Assembly (NCBI RefSeq): GCF_040649515.1
Contig: NZ_JBEZFP010000161.1
Span: 1-19,943, forward strand
Direction of reading: 5' to 3'
DNA: 19,943 nucleotides
DNA from: Yinghuangia elevatio
GTDB lineage: Bacteria; Actinomycetota; Actinomycetes; Streptomycetales; Streptomycetaceae
The notes beneath the pieces were generated by a model. The model did no database searches. It saw only the letters and a list, made by a program, of their open reading frames with translations, and was not told the origin of the DNA. Positions 1-6,354 of this stretch are shown here, one piece after another. How positions within the stretch are numbered: position 1 is the stretch's first letter; each line of letters opens with the position of its first letter. A program made the translations under genes and the position numbers.

Positions 1-60
1 CGGCTCCATCAACGCCCACTCGTCATCCGTCAGTTCATAACGCCGAATCACGAACACCAT
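1..60 (-). CDS. IS5-family transposase, N-terminal end only (runs off window)
   Basis: Read leftward from the ATG at 60-58, the strand encodes 20 residues beginning MVFVIRRYELTDDEWALMEP. This is the usual opening of IS5-type DDE transposases of actinomycetes, with the conserved 'LTDxEWxxxEPLLP'-type block. Only the first 20 codons lie in the window, so the catalytic DDE core and the state of the gene cannot be judged. It lies divergently against the gas-vesicle operon, and its upstream side is the outer end of the element. Family assignment is from recognition of this short motif; the exact IS name is not claimed. Confidence 0.75.
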   Translation of the reverse strand, partial: MVFVIRRYELTDDEWALMEP

Positions 61-94
61 GATCCCGCGTCACCACTTTGAAGACACGACCTAG
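1..94 (-). mobile_element. Right-hand end of an IS5-like insertion sequence, ending at a CTAG
   Basis: The stretch between the transposase start (60) and 90 is too short to be anything but an IS terminus. It is followed by CTAG at 91-94, which fits the YTAR-type target preferred by many IS5-family elements. Directly after this point the reading frame of the gas-vesicle SRPBCC gene becomes coding-like, which places the insertion junction here. The other IS end is outside the window, so the target duplication cannot be confirmed. Confidence 0.6.
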
Positions 95-132
95 GGGCGG
101 TCGAACACTACGCGGCCGCGCGGGGGCAGCAG

Positions 133-1254
133 TTGGCGGAACGCGCCGGGGACAGGATCAGCGGCGCTGCCGACCGCGTCACCGAGGCGGCCGAGAGCGG
201 TGACCTGGGGCTGCTTCCCAAGATCGGCATCGGCCGGGCCCAGGGCCGCTCCACGCTCGGCGCGACGGCGGCGGCGGGGTTCGGCAAGGTGAAGGACACG
301 GTTCAACATGCGGCCGAAGCGGTGACCGGCACGGTGAAGTCGGGCAAGGGCAAGGGCAAGGGCAAGGGCAAGGGCGGCGGGAAGTTCGTCCACATCACCG
401 AGAGCATCGACGTGGGCGTGCCACTCGATGTCGCGTACAACCACTGGACGCGCTTTGAGGACTTCTCGACGTGGGCGAAGGGCGTTCGCAGCGTCGACCG
501 CAGCGACGACATCAGCAGCGAGTGGAAGGTCAAGGTCGGACCGTCCTCGCGCAGTTGGAAGGCAAACGTCCGCACGCAGGTCCCTGACGAGCGAATCGCC
601 TGGACCTCGGAAGGCGCGAAGGGCACTACCCGGGGTGTGGTCACGTTCCACGAACTCGGCGAGCGGCTCACCCGCGTTGTCGTGGTCTTGGAGTACCACC
701 CCTCGGGGCCGGTCGAAAAGATCGGCAACCTCTGGCGGGCCCAGGGCCGCCGTGTCCGTCTGGATTTGAAGCACTTCCGCCATTTCGTGGCGTTCGCCGA
801 GGACGAGGACACCGAGGGCTGGCGCGGCGAGATCCGGGACGGCGAAGTGGTCGGTGAACCCGAGGACGACGGGGAGCCGCACGAGGACGAGGACACGGAG
901 GAAGGCGACGAGCCGGCGGACGAGGATGAAGCGGAGGACTACGACGACGAGTACGAAGACGAGCCGGACGACGAGAGCGAGGACGAGGAAGGCGAGGAAG
1001 ACGAGGAAGACGAGGAAGACGAGTACGTAGACGAGGCGGACGACGAGAGCGAGGAAGCGGACGACGAAGACGAGGACGAGGACGAGGAAGACGAGGAAGA
1101 CGAGGACGAGGAAGACGAGGACGAGGAAGACGCAGAGGACGAGTACGAAGGAGACAACGACCAATACGAGGACGAGGACGACGAGTACGAGGACGACGAG
1201 GACGACTACGAAGAAGAGGACGACGAGGACAGCCGTGTTCGGGCGTCCCGCTGA
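133..1254 (+). CDS. Gas-vesicle-cluster SRPBCC (cyclase/dehydrase-like) protein, N-terminally truncated by an IS
   Basis: From the TTG at 133 the product is 373 residues. Residues 1-65 are an Ala-rich helical segment, 71-81 a (GK)n linker, about 86-228 an SRPBCC/polyketide-cyclase-like fold (VHITESIDVGVPLDVAYNHW start, central W112-A-K-G, final long helix with DLKHFRHF), and about 244-366 an almost pure Asp/Glu tail. Proteins of this layout accompany gvpJ/L/S/K in Streptomyces gas-vesicle clusters; their exact role in vesicle assembly is not settled. The coding-like frame continues upstream of 133 to about 94 (LGAVEHYAAARGQQLAERAG), then meets the IS end and a TGA at 79-81, so the original start is lost. 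TTG 133 has a G-rich stretch upstream and is only a possible re-start. Nine bases separate the stop from gvpJ. Confidence 0.75.
   Translation: MAERAGDRISGAADRVTEAAESGDLGLLPKIGIGRAQGRSTLGATAAAGFGKVKDTVQHAAEAVTGTVKSGKGKGKGKGKGGGKFVHITESIDVGVPLDVAYNHWTRFEDFSTWAKGVRSVDRSDDISSEWKVKVGPSSRSWKANVRTQVPDERIAWTSEGAKGTTRGVVTFHELGERLTRVVVVLEYHPSGPVEKIGNLWRAQGRRVRLDLKHFRHFVAFAEDEDTEGWRGEIRDGEVVGEPEDDGEPHEDEDTEEGDEPADEDEAEDYDDEYEDEPDDESEDEEGEEDEEDEEDEYVDEADDESEEADDEDEDEDEEDEEDEDEEDEDEEDAEDEYEGDNDQYEDEDDEYEDDEDDYEEEDDEDSRVRASR
342..371 (+). repeat. Five tandem copies of the hexamer gggcaa, coding Gly-Lys repeats
   Basis: Five exact gggcaa units run in frame and encode the basic Gly-Lys linker between the N-terminal helical part and the SRPBCC domain; a sixth, altered unit (gggcgg) follows. 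Length can change by whole codon pairs without breaking the frame. The basic linker contrasts with the acidic tail of the same protein. Confidence 0.9.
862..1236 (+). repeat. Low-complexity GAGGAC/GACGAG tract encoding an Asp/Glu tail
   Basis: Over roughly 125 codons nearly every residue is Asp or Glu, with scattered Tyr, Ser, Gly and Ala. The DNA is a degenerate tandem array of gaggac, gacgag and gaagac units. It is the 3' third of the SRPBCC gene. The same repeats generate a long open frame on the opposite strand that codes only low-complexity Ser- or Val/Leu-rich sequence and should not be annotated. Confidence 0.85.
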
Positions 1255-1263
1255 GGACCCGCC

Positions 1264-1722
1264 ATGACCCAAGGCGACTTCCACCGCGACAGGCCCGTCG
1301 TGTCCCAAGGGGGCTGGCCGGGCGGCAATTTGGCCCGGCAAGTGCCGCAAGGCCAGGGCGGGTCCGCGAATCTGGCCGACATCCTGGAGCGCGTACTGGA
1401 CAAAGGCATCGTGATCGCGGGTGACATCAAGATCAACCTTGTGGACGTCGAACTGCTCACCATCAAACTGCGGTTGCGGATCGCATCGGTCGACCGCGCC
1501 AAGGAGATGGGCATCGACTGGTGGGAGAGCGACCCGTCGCTGTCCTCGAAGGCTGCCGACCGGCGTCTTGTCGAGGAGAACGAGCAGCTCCGCCGCCAAC
1601 TGCGGCAGCGCTCCGACATGCCCGGGGCATTGGAATCTGCCGACCCGGCCCTCGTCGAGGAGAACCGCCGCTTGCGCGAACAACTCGCCGAGCAGGAGAG
1701 CGGCAGGGAGGAGGACTCGTGA
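1264..1722 (+). CDS. gvpJ: Gas vesicle protein GvpJ (GvpA-like minor structural protein)
   Basis: This is a 152-residue protein. Residues about 34-91 carry the GvpA fold: ANLADILERVLDKGIVIAGD, then DIKINLVDVELLTIKLRL and the IDWW motif. Members of this family (GvpA/J/M/S) share the shell-forming hydrophobic core; GvpJ is a minor component thought to help nucleate or cap the vesicle. The C-terminal 60 residues are charged and heptad-like (VEENEQLRRQLRQR, later VEENRRLREQLAEQ), probably a coiled coil used for partner binding. The start ATG follows a GAGGA box about 5 bases upstream, just after the SRPBCC stop. Its stop overlaps the GTG of gvpL by 4 bp. It could equally be called GvpS or GvpM by similarity; GvpJ is chosen from gene order and length. 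Confidence 0.85.
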   Translation: MTQGDFHRDRPVVSQGGWPGGNLARQVPQGQGGSANLADILERVLDKGIVIAGDIKINLVDVELLTIKLRLRIASVDRAKEMGIDWWESDPSLSSKAADRRLVEENEQLRRQLRQRSDMPGALESADPALVEENRRLREQLAEQESGREEDS

Positions 1723-2648
1723 CCAGCGCCGACGGTCGTTTGACCGCCGTCTACGCGTACGCCGTCTGCCGACCCTTTGAAACCGACGCGCTGAGCGACG
1801 TCAAAGGCGTCGGCGGCGGCCAGTTGCGTACGCTCGCCGTGAGCGGCAGCTCCGATGGCAACGCCACGGACCACGAGGACCTCTGGGCGGTCGTCGAGAC
1901 CGTTCCTGCCGCGGACTTCGGCGAGGAATCGCTGCACCGGCGTTTTGAGGCCCTGCCCGAGTTGGAGCAACTCGCCAGGGCTCACCACACCGTGGTGCAA
2001 ACTCTCGGCGCGGTGACCGCCACGGCGCCCTTGCGCCTGGCCACCCTGTACTACGACGACGACGGCGTACGGACCGTGCTACGCCGCGAAGCGGAGCAGC
2101 TCAGGGCAGCTCTTGACCACATCGCGGGACGAGCCGAGTGGGGAATCAAGGCCTATGCCTCTCCGCCGCCGCGTGCCACAGGCCGCCCGGTGCCCGCCCC
2201 GCCTTCGGAACTCGGGCCGGGATCCGGGCGCGAGTATCTGCGACGCCGGAAGGCGGAGCGCACCAGTGCCCAGGACGCTCGAGACGTCCTCGACCGCGCC
2301 GTCACCGAACTGGACGCCGCACTGAGCGCGGTCGCCGTCGACGTCCACCACCTCCCCCCGCGCCTTGCGGCAGCCCCGGATCGCTCCGACACTCCCGGCC
2401 TCTCCGCCCCGACGCACGAAGACGTCAATCTGCTCAACGCCGCCTACCTCGTTGCCGACGACGATGCCGCGGAGTTCGCGTCCGTCGTGGACCTCCGGGC
2501 TCACGCGTTGCCCTTGCGCATCGAGGTCACCGGGCCGTGGGCGCCCTACTCCTTCACACCTCGCGACCTGGGCAGCGGACGCAGCGGACCAGGCGACGAA
2601 CGCACCGAGTCCGCAGACCCGGGCGCGCCCCCGAAGTCGAGATCATGA
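1719..2648 (+). CDS. gvpL: Gas vesicle protein GvpL/GvpF family
   Basis: A 309-residue protein starting at the GTG that overlaps the gvpJ stop (GTGA). It opens with the typical 'TAVYAYAVC' strand and has the family blocks EDLWAVVETVPAADF, the LPLRLATLY-like APLRLATLYYDDD, WGIKAY, GREYLRRRK and near the C-terminus VTGPWAPYSF. GvpF/GvpL proteins are accessory proteins that bind GvpA-type monomers and are needed for vesicle nucleation. The length suits the longer GvpL type rather than the shorter GvpF. The C-terminal 25 residues are polar and probably disordered. A longer in-frame extension back to 1521 is only an overlap with gvpJ in another frame. The stop overlaps the ATG of the next gene (ATGA). 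Confidence 0.9.
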   Translation: MTSADGRLTAVYAYAVCRPFETDALSDVKGVGGGQLRTLAVSGSSDGNATDHEDLWAVVETVPAADFGEESLHRRFEALPELEQLARAHHTVVQTLGAVTATAPLRLATLYYDDDGVRTVLRREAEQLRAALDHIAGRAEWGIKAYASPPPRATGRPVPAPPSELGPGSGREYLRRRKAERTSAQDARDVLDRAVTELDAALSAVAVDVHHLPPRLAAAPDRSDTPGLSAPTHEDVNLLNAAYLVADDDAAEFASVVDLRAHALPLRIEVTGPWAPYSFTPRDLGSGRSGPGDERTESADPGAPPKSRS

Positions 2649-2935
2649 ACACGCCCGTCGCAGGCCGCGTCACCGAGCCCGTGCCACGAAGGCCGTCGGG
2701 GGATGTCCCACCACCCAGCCGCGCCTACCCCGTTGCGTCGGCCGACAACGCCTCTCTGGTCGACATACTCGACCGGCTCCTGGCGGGTGGCGTCACCGTC
2801 TGCGGAGATCTGGAGCTGTCGATCGCCGATGTCCCCCTTGTTCGCATCGACCTGCGCGCCCTGATCGCCCCCGCGTACGCCGCTCCGGGGGACCGCGCCT
2901 CCCGGCAGAGCCATCCAGCCGGTGGTGTCTCGTGA
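2645..2935 (+). CDS. gvpS: Gas vesicle protein GvpS (small GvpA-like protein)
   Basis: A 96-residue protein beginning at the ATG inside ATGA at 2645. After a Pro-rich lead of about 35 residues comes a GvpA-type core: ASLVDILDRLLAGGVTVCGD followed by DLELSIADVPLVRIDLRAL. This is the same fold as the gvpJ product but without its coiled-coil tail. In actinobacterial clusters a protein of this size between gvpL and gvpK is usually named GvpS; function is inferred from position and fold only. It has 4-bp overlaps with both neighbours, so it is probably co-translated with them. Confidence 0.8.
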   Translation: MNTPVAGRVTEPVPRRPSGDVPPPSRAYPVASADNASLVDILDRLLAGGVTVCGDLELSIADVPLVRIDLRALIAPAYAAPGDRASRQSHPAGGVS

Positions 2936-3291
2936 ACCGCTACGAGAACGGCCGATCCGGCGACGACTGGTGGCCCGTGCCCCCCGACTTCGAGCCGGGC
3001 CGTCGTCGGCGTCTCGACACCGATCCGGACAACGTCGAACGAGATCTCGTACGCCTCGTACTGACCATCGTCGAACTCGTGAGGCAGCTGATGGAACGGC
3101 AGGCCATGCGCCGCGTCGACGCCGGTGACCTGACCGAGTACCAGGAGGAACGCATCGGTCTCACCTTGATGCTGCTCGAAGACCGGATGGACTGCCTCCG
3201 GGAACGCTTCGGGCTGACGCCTGAAGACCTCAACCTCGACCTCGGCCTTCTCTGGTTGATCGCGTCCGCCTCCTGGCGAGAGAGAAACTAG
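2932..3291 (+). CDS. gvpK: Gas vesicle protein GvpK
   Basis: A 119-residue protein starting at GTG 2932 (GTGA overlap with gvpS). It contains the GvpK hallmarks: LDTDPDNVERDLVRLVLTIV, then ELVRQLMERQAMRRVDAGDL, LTEYQEERIGLTLMLLEDRM and FGLTPEDLNLDLGLL. GvpK is an accessory protein of gas-vesicle formation; its mechanism is not firmly known. It is the last gene of the operon, and its TAG sits inside a hairpin. Upstream in-frame extension to 2365 would overlap gvpL and gvpS in the wrong frame and is rejected. Confidence 0.9.
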   Translation: MNRYENGRSGDDWWPVPPDFEPGRRRRLDTDPDNVERDLVRLVLTIVELVRQLMERQAMRRVDAGDLTEYQEERIGLTLMLLEDRMDCLRERFGLTPEDLNLDLGLLWLIASASWRERN

Positions 3292-3307
3292 CAGATAGTT
3301 TCTTTGA
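3283..3307 (+). terminator. Hairpin overlapping the gvpK stop codon, T-rich downstream
   Basis: Arms agaaact (3283-3289) and agtttct (3297-3303) are perfectly complementary with a 7-base loop, and the stem can extend with a G-T wobble. The TAG stop of gvpK (3289-3291) lies in the left arm and loop. The right side is T-rich (tttcttt). This fits a modest intrinsic terminator ending the gvp operon. Confidence 0.5.
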
Positions 3308-3444
3308 AGATCATATTCCGCGGAACATTAGCCATCTCGCGCAGCAGTCGGCGACACCGAGGACCGCCGCGCCGTGCAGGCGTCGTTCGCGCAAACCGCC
3401 GCGCAGTGGGCCCGTTGCCGTGTGACACGCCGACCCGCGTGCGT

Positions 3445-3621
3445 GGCGCCGCGTAGGACGTGGCGTTCGTCGGGGGTGAGGTCGGAGAGCGTCCGGGCGA
3501 TGAGCGCGGGGAAGTCCGCGTCGAAATCGTCCGGTGCCGGGGGGCGGCCGGTGCGGCCGGTGCGGCGAATCTTCAGGAACCGCATGACCGACAGGTCCCG
3601 GTAGAGCGGCAGTCCGTGGGA
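3445..3621 (-). pseudogene. Fragment of an NTPase-type regulator / ATP-binding protein
   Basis: Leftward, the frame reads SHGLPLYRDLSVMRFLKIRR, then PDDFDADFPALIARTLSDLT and PDERHVLRGA, and then loses coding character. The pattern 'HGLPLYLDLS...FDxDFPALIARTLxDLTxDERHVLR' is what I recall from the helical region behind NTPase domains in large Streptomyces regulators and ATP-binding proteins. There is no start, no Walker motifs and no continuation, so this is a decayed internal fragment. The rest of the 3292-3914 interval shows nothing else I can support except palindromes. Confidence 0.4.
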
Positions 3622-3709
3622 GCGCGTGTCTCTTCGCCGTCCTTGTCACCGCCGTTGGCTAGGTACATGTGAATGGGAAACGTTTGCGCCACAGTTCGAG
3701 GAGCGCTCG

Positions 3710-3725
3710 AGCGGCCGCGGCCGCT
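3710..3725. repeat. Perfect 16-bp palindrome agcggccgcggccgct
   Basis: An exact self-complementary 16-mer between the decayed fragment and the sigma-factor gene. It is all G/C except its ends, so chance in high-GC DNA is a real alternative. No function is assigned. It lies beyond the stop of the leftward sigma-factor gene. Confidence 0.4.
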
Positions 3726-3914
3726 GGGCTGTTCACGAATTCTGGACACCAGCGGCTGCCGGGCGAGGTGGGTCAGGACGCGGGTGTGGTTGGGATGGCG
3801 GCCGGGACGTCCTGGACGGCCGGGGCATCGCCCGCCTGGCCTGCGGTATCGCGAAGGGCCCAGGGGCGGGCACGGCTGTCGCGGCGAAGTGAACCTTGCT
3901 GTGACGGCACCGGG

Positions 3915-4790
3915 TCACGCTGGCGCGGCCAATCCGATCGCGGTGAGTTTGGCCGGGTCGACGACGATGTGAATGCGGGCGATTCGATCTCCGTGGACGC
4001 TGAAGGCGATGACGGACAACGGGGTTCCGTCGGATCGCCAGGACATGTGGCCGGGAAGGTCGTTCACCCGCACGGCGACGACGCGTGCGGCTTTGCCTGC
4101 GAACATGCGGGCGCCGGCGGCGACCTTCGTGGCGCCGAGGGTGACGACCACACCGCCGGGGGTGTCGACCGTCAGTTTCATGTTCGGGTCCAGCACACGC
4201 AGCAGCCCCTCGAAGTCACCAGCCAGCGCGGCGTCGCTGAACGCCTGAATGACCTCACGATGTTCGCGGCCCGAGCCGGGTGGCGGGTCCGTGCCGCGGA
4301 CCTTCCGGCGGGCACGGCTCGCGGTCATCTTCGCGGCGTCCGCGGACTTGCCCAGGATCTGCCCGATCTCCTGGAACGAGACCCCGAACATGTCGTGCAG
4401 GACCAACGCGACCCGCTCGCCCGGGGTCAGCGAGTCGAGCACGACGAGCAGGGCGACGCCGACAGAGTCGGCCAGCGCCACCCGCTCCTCCGGCGTGGCC
4501 TCGCCGTCGGGTGTGACCACGAGGCTCGCGAACTCGTGCTCGTACGCGGTTTCGGGGTGGGCCCGCCTGGAGCGGAGGAGGTCCAGGCTGAGGCGGCCGA
4601 CCACGGTGGTCAGCCACCCCGCCAGGTTGTCGATGGCCGCCTCGTCCTGGCCGGCGAGGCGCAGCCATGCCTCTTGGACCACGTCCTCGGCGTCCGCGTG
4701 CGATCCAAGCACGCGGTAGGCGACCGCGCGTAGTCGGTCGCGCTGGGCCTCGAACACCTCGGCCACCCGGCTGGACGGGTCGGTGGTCAC
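3915..4790 (-). CDS. ECF sigma factor with C-terminal SnoaL-like domain (SigJ/ECF41/ECF56-like)
   Basis: A 291-residue protein from GTG 4790. Residues about 9-76 are sigma region 2 (VFEAQRDRLRAVAYRVLGS, HADAEDVVQEAWLRL, NLAGWLTTVVGRLSLDLLRS). Residues 110-165 are region 4 (LLVVLDSLTPGERVALVLHD, FGVSFQEIGQILGKSADAAK, ASRARRKVRG), and about 176-285 form a SnoaL/NTF2-like domain ending with DPAKL. In ECF41-type sigma factors this extension replaces an anti-sigma factor and tunes activity. The WLPEP linker motif of classic ECF41 is not visible, so a related group is possible. The GTG overlaps the stop of the upstream VOC gene by 4 bp, so expression is probably coupled. It likely directs a stress regulon; targets cannot be read here. 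Confidence 0.85.
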   Translation of the reverse strand: MTTDPSSRVAEVFEAQRDRLRAVAYRVLGSHADAEDVVQEAWLRLAGQDEAAIDNLAGWLTTVVGRLSLDLLRSRRAHPETAYEHEFASLVVTPDGEATPEERVALADSVGVALLVVLDSLTPGERVALVLHDMFGVSFQEIGQILGKSADAAKMTASRARRKVRGTDPPPGSGREHREVIQAFSDAALAGDFEGLLRVLDPNMKLTVDTPGGVVVTLGATKVAAGARMFAGKAARVVAVRVNDLPGHMSWRSDGTPLSVIAFSVHGDRIARIHIVVDPAKLTAIGLAAPA

Positions 4791-5170
4791 GGCTGCCTGG
4801 GCTGACGCAGCGAGATCCGGTTGCCGTCCGGATCCATCGCCTCCGCGCGGACACCGAACGGGTAGTCCGCGGGCTCCGCGTCCTCGAAGACGACCCCGCG
4901 CCGGCGCATTGCTTCGAAGTCTTTGCGCAGTTCGTCGGATTCGAGGATCAGCGGGCCGGGCACGCCGCCCTCGCCGGGCTGTCCTGCGGCCGCTGCGTGC
5001 GACCACAGGAGTATCTGTACCGGGCTGTTCGGGACGCCGACGGTGAGGAAGCGTCCCTCCGGCCCCGGGAAGTCGAGCCGCTTCTCCAGGCCGAGGCCCT
5101 CGGTGTAGAACGTCAGCGCGCGGTCCTGATCGGTGACGTAGACCGTCACGTACATGATGGTGCTCAGCAT
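4787..5170 (-). CDS. VOC-family (glyoxalase/bleomycin-resistance-like) protein
   Basis: A 127-residue protein from ATG 5170 with a GAGGA box about 9 bases upstream. It has the paired beta-alpha-beta-beta-beta layout: IMYVTVYVTDQDRALTFYTE, GLGLEKRLDF, then LRKDFEAMRRRGVVFEDAEP and the end block AMDPDGNRISLRQP. The His and Glu positions that usually hold a metal in glyoxalase I seem to be Val, Leu or Ile, so a metal-dependent glyoxalase I is unlikely; binding of a small molecule is more plausible. It is the first gene of a two-gene unit with the sigma factor, which suggests a sensory, protective or regulated partner role (inference). Confidence 0.85.
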   Translation of the reverse strand: MLSTIMYVTVYVTDQDRALTFYTEGLGLEKRLDFPGPEGRFLTVGVPNSPVQILLWSHAAAAGQPGEGGVPGPLILESDELRKDFEAMRRRGVVFEDAEPADYPFGVRAEAMDPDGNRISLRQPRQP

Positions 5171-5184
5171 CCTGTCCTCGATTC

Positions 5185-5224
5185 ACTCATGAGTGCGACG
5201 GCCACTCGTCATCAGCCGTCGCAC
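5185..5224. promoter_or_regulatory. Double dyad upstream of the VOC-sigma operon
   Basis: A perfect 10-bp palindrome actcatgagt (5185-5194) is directly followed by a perfect 10-bp inverted repeat gtgcgacggc (5193-5202) / gccgtcgcac (5215-5224) with a 12-base spacer. It sits 15-54 bases upstream of the VOC start codon and faces non-coding DNA on the other side. The position suits an operator or promoter control element for the leftward operon. A terminator is unlikely, as no gene runs into it and no T-run follows. Confidence 0.5.
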
Positions 5225-5553
5225 CTATGACGGATGCCGATGCGAGAAGGTAACAAGACCAGTCGGCGCGGCTCGGCAGCATCACCGTGGCGCCAGCCCT
5301 CCGGTGCTCCGAACCTGTTCGCTGCGGGTTCCGCGGCGGCCCAGGGCCTCGCCGAGGGGTTTCTGAAAGTCATGAACATGGGCTTCGGCGCGAATCGGGG
5401 TGGACCAGAATCCGTGTCGCACCGTTGCTGGTTGTCAGGCTCTGGTTCAAGTTCGTGGAGCGCTGCGGGCGGTGGTCGTGGCCGTGTGTGACCGAGGCCG
5501 GTTGTCCGCCGCGTGTGATTCCATCCACGGACTTTCCGATCAGGAGGACACAG
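5225..5553. other. Intergenic stretch without a supportable gene
   Basis: This lies between the divergent VOC and SUKH genes. A short open frame starting at 5234 has no clear ribosome site, mixed codon usage and no recognisable domain. It could be a remnant (a part reads GSAAAQGLAEGFLKVMNMGF) but is not called. The promoter of the SUKH gene should be at its right end. Confidence 0.4.
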
Positions 5554-6066
5554 GTGGGACCGATGGGCGAATCACAGGCTGCCAGAGCACTCGCAGCTCT
5601 TGAGCAAGCCGTGCCTGCATTGCAGGGACATCGGCGTCCCGAGCCAGCCGAACTGGACTGGGAGGTATTTCGAGCCGCGCTTGGTGTGCTGCCCCCCAAC
5701 AACTACACGTTGCTGGCCCACTGGTATCCAACGTTCACGGTGGACGATTTCCTGCACGTGGTACTGCCGACCGCAGGCAGGGAGACCACGGTCGCGCACG
5801 GGATGCTTGAGGACGTGGAGATGAACCGCTACCTGTGGGAAGACGACGACTCACACGGCAACGCCCCGTTCCCCGAACCGAACGGACTCCTTCCCTGTGC
5901 GTCGTCCAACCAAGGCGACACCTTCTCGTGGGTGGTCAACGGCGACGATCCGGACCGCTGGACGGTGATGGCACGCGCGAGACATAATAGGCTGCCTCGC
6001 ATTTCCGGGTTATATTTTCTGCCGTGGTGGCATTTTGCGGTGATGCGATTTTTGGGGAGCGCTTAA
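5554..6066 (+). CDS. SUKH/SMI1-KNR4-like protein, possible immunity protein, with an atypical C-terminus
   Basis: GTG 5554 is chosen because AGGAGG ends 6 bases upstream; an internal ATG at 5563 is poorly spaced. The product has 170 residues. The middle resembles SMI1/KNR4 proteins: DWEVFRAALGVLPPNNYTLL, WYPTFTVDDFLHVVLP, and EPNGLLPCASSNQGDTFSWV followed by DPDRWTVM. This superfamily is well known for immunity proteins against secreted or contact-dependent toxins, though many Streptomyces members have no known partner. No toxin gene is in the window. After RWTVMARARHN the sequence stops looking like the family and, from about 5985, the DNA becomes clearly richer in A and T; the last 25 residues may come from a recombination. 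The stop adjoins the start of the next gene. Confidence 0.7.
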   Translation: MGPMGESQAARALAALEQAVPALQGHRRPEPAELDWEVFRAALGVLPPNNYTLLAHWYPTFTVDDFLHVVLPTAGRETTVAHGMLEDVEMNRYLWEDDDSHGNAPFPEPNGLLPCASSNQGDTFSWVVNGDDPDRWTVMARARHNRLPRISGLYFLPWWHFAVMRFLGSA

Positions 6067-6354
6067 GTGAAAAAGGCTGGCGCTGGTCGTGTGATTTCTT
6101 CAATCTGCCTGGCGATTGGTTTTCTACTCTACTCGGCTGCGCTGATTTTGCCAGAATTTAGAGCCGATTATGATCGAGATCATATTAAAGTCAAAACAGT
6201 TGATGGAGCAGCTGTGCTGATTGCGATCTCATTCCTCTTCTCGGGAATCTCTTGCGCCATTGATGGACTCAAGGGAAAGTGGGTAGGTGCGGGTTTTATA
6301 ATGTCCCTGATTGCCCTGTCGAGTCTTTTGACCCTGTGGAGCTTGCATTCATGA
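6067..6354 (+). CDS. Small membrane protein, unknown function
   Basis: A 95-residue protein from GTG 6067, directly after the TAA of the SUKH gene, with a GGGGAG box 7 bases upstream. It has three hydrophobic segments: about 8-28 (VISSICLAIGFLLYSAALIL), 46-66 (AAVLIAISFLFSGISCAI) and 73-92 (GAGFIMSLIALSSLLTLWSL), joined by a charged 30-45 loop. No family is recognised. Codons often end in A or T (gaaa, tttt runs, gat, att), unlike the rest of the window, which suggests recent acquisition. Tight spacing suggests co-expression with the SUKH protein. A role as second immunity component is only a guess. Confidence 0.7.
   Translation: MKKAGAGRVISSICLAIGFLLYSAALILPEFRADYDRDHIKVKTVDGAAVLIAISFLFSGISCAIDGLKGKWVGAGFIMSLIALSSLLTLWSLHS

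Noticed and set aside
91..1683. 530-codon leftward open frame opposite the SRPBCC and gvpJ genes
   Set aside because: It is the antisense of the Asp/Glu repeat (giving long Val/Leu runs) and of gvpJ; no ribosome site or domain.
4787..5186. Extension of the sigma factor upstream to 5186, giving 423 residues
   Set aside because: The added part is the VOC gene read in another frame and is Arg/Gly/Pro-rich nonsense; GTG 4790 with a GTGA overlap is the natural start.
5234..5491. 85-codon open frame upstream of the SUKH gene
   Set aside because: Mixed codon usage, no ribosome site, no recognised domain; kept only as a comment on the intergenic region.
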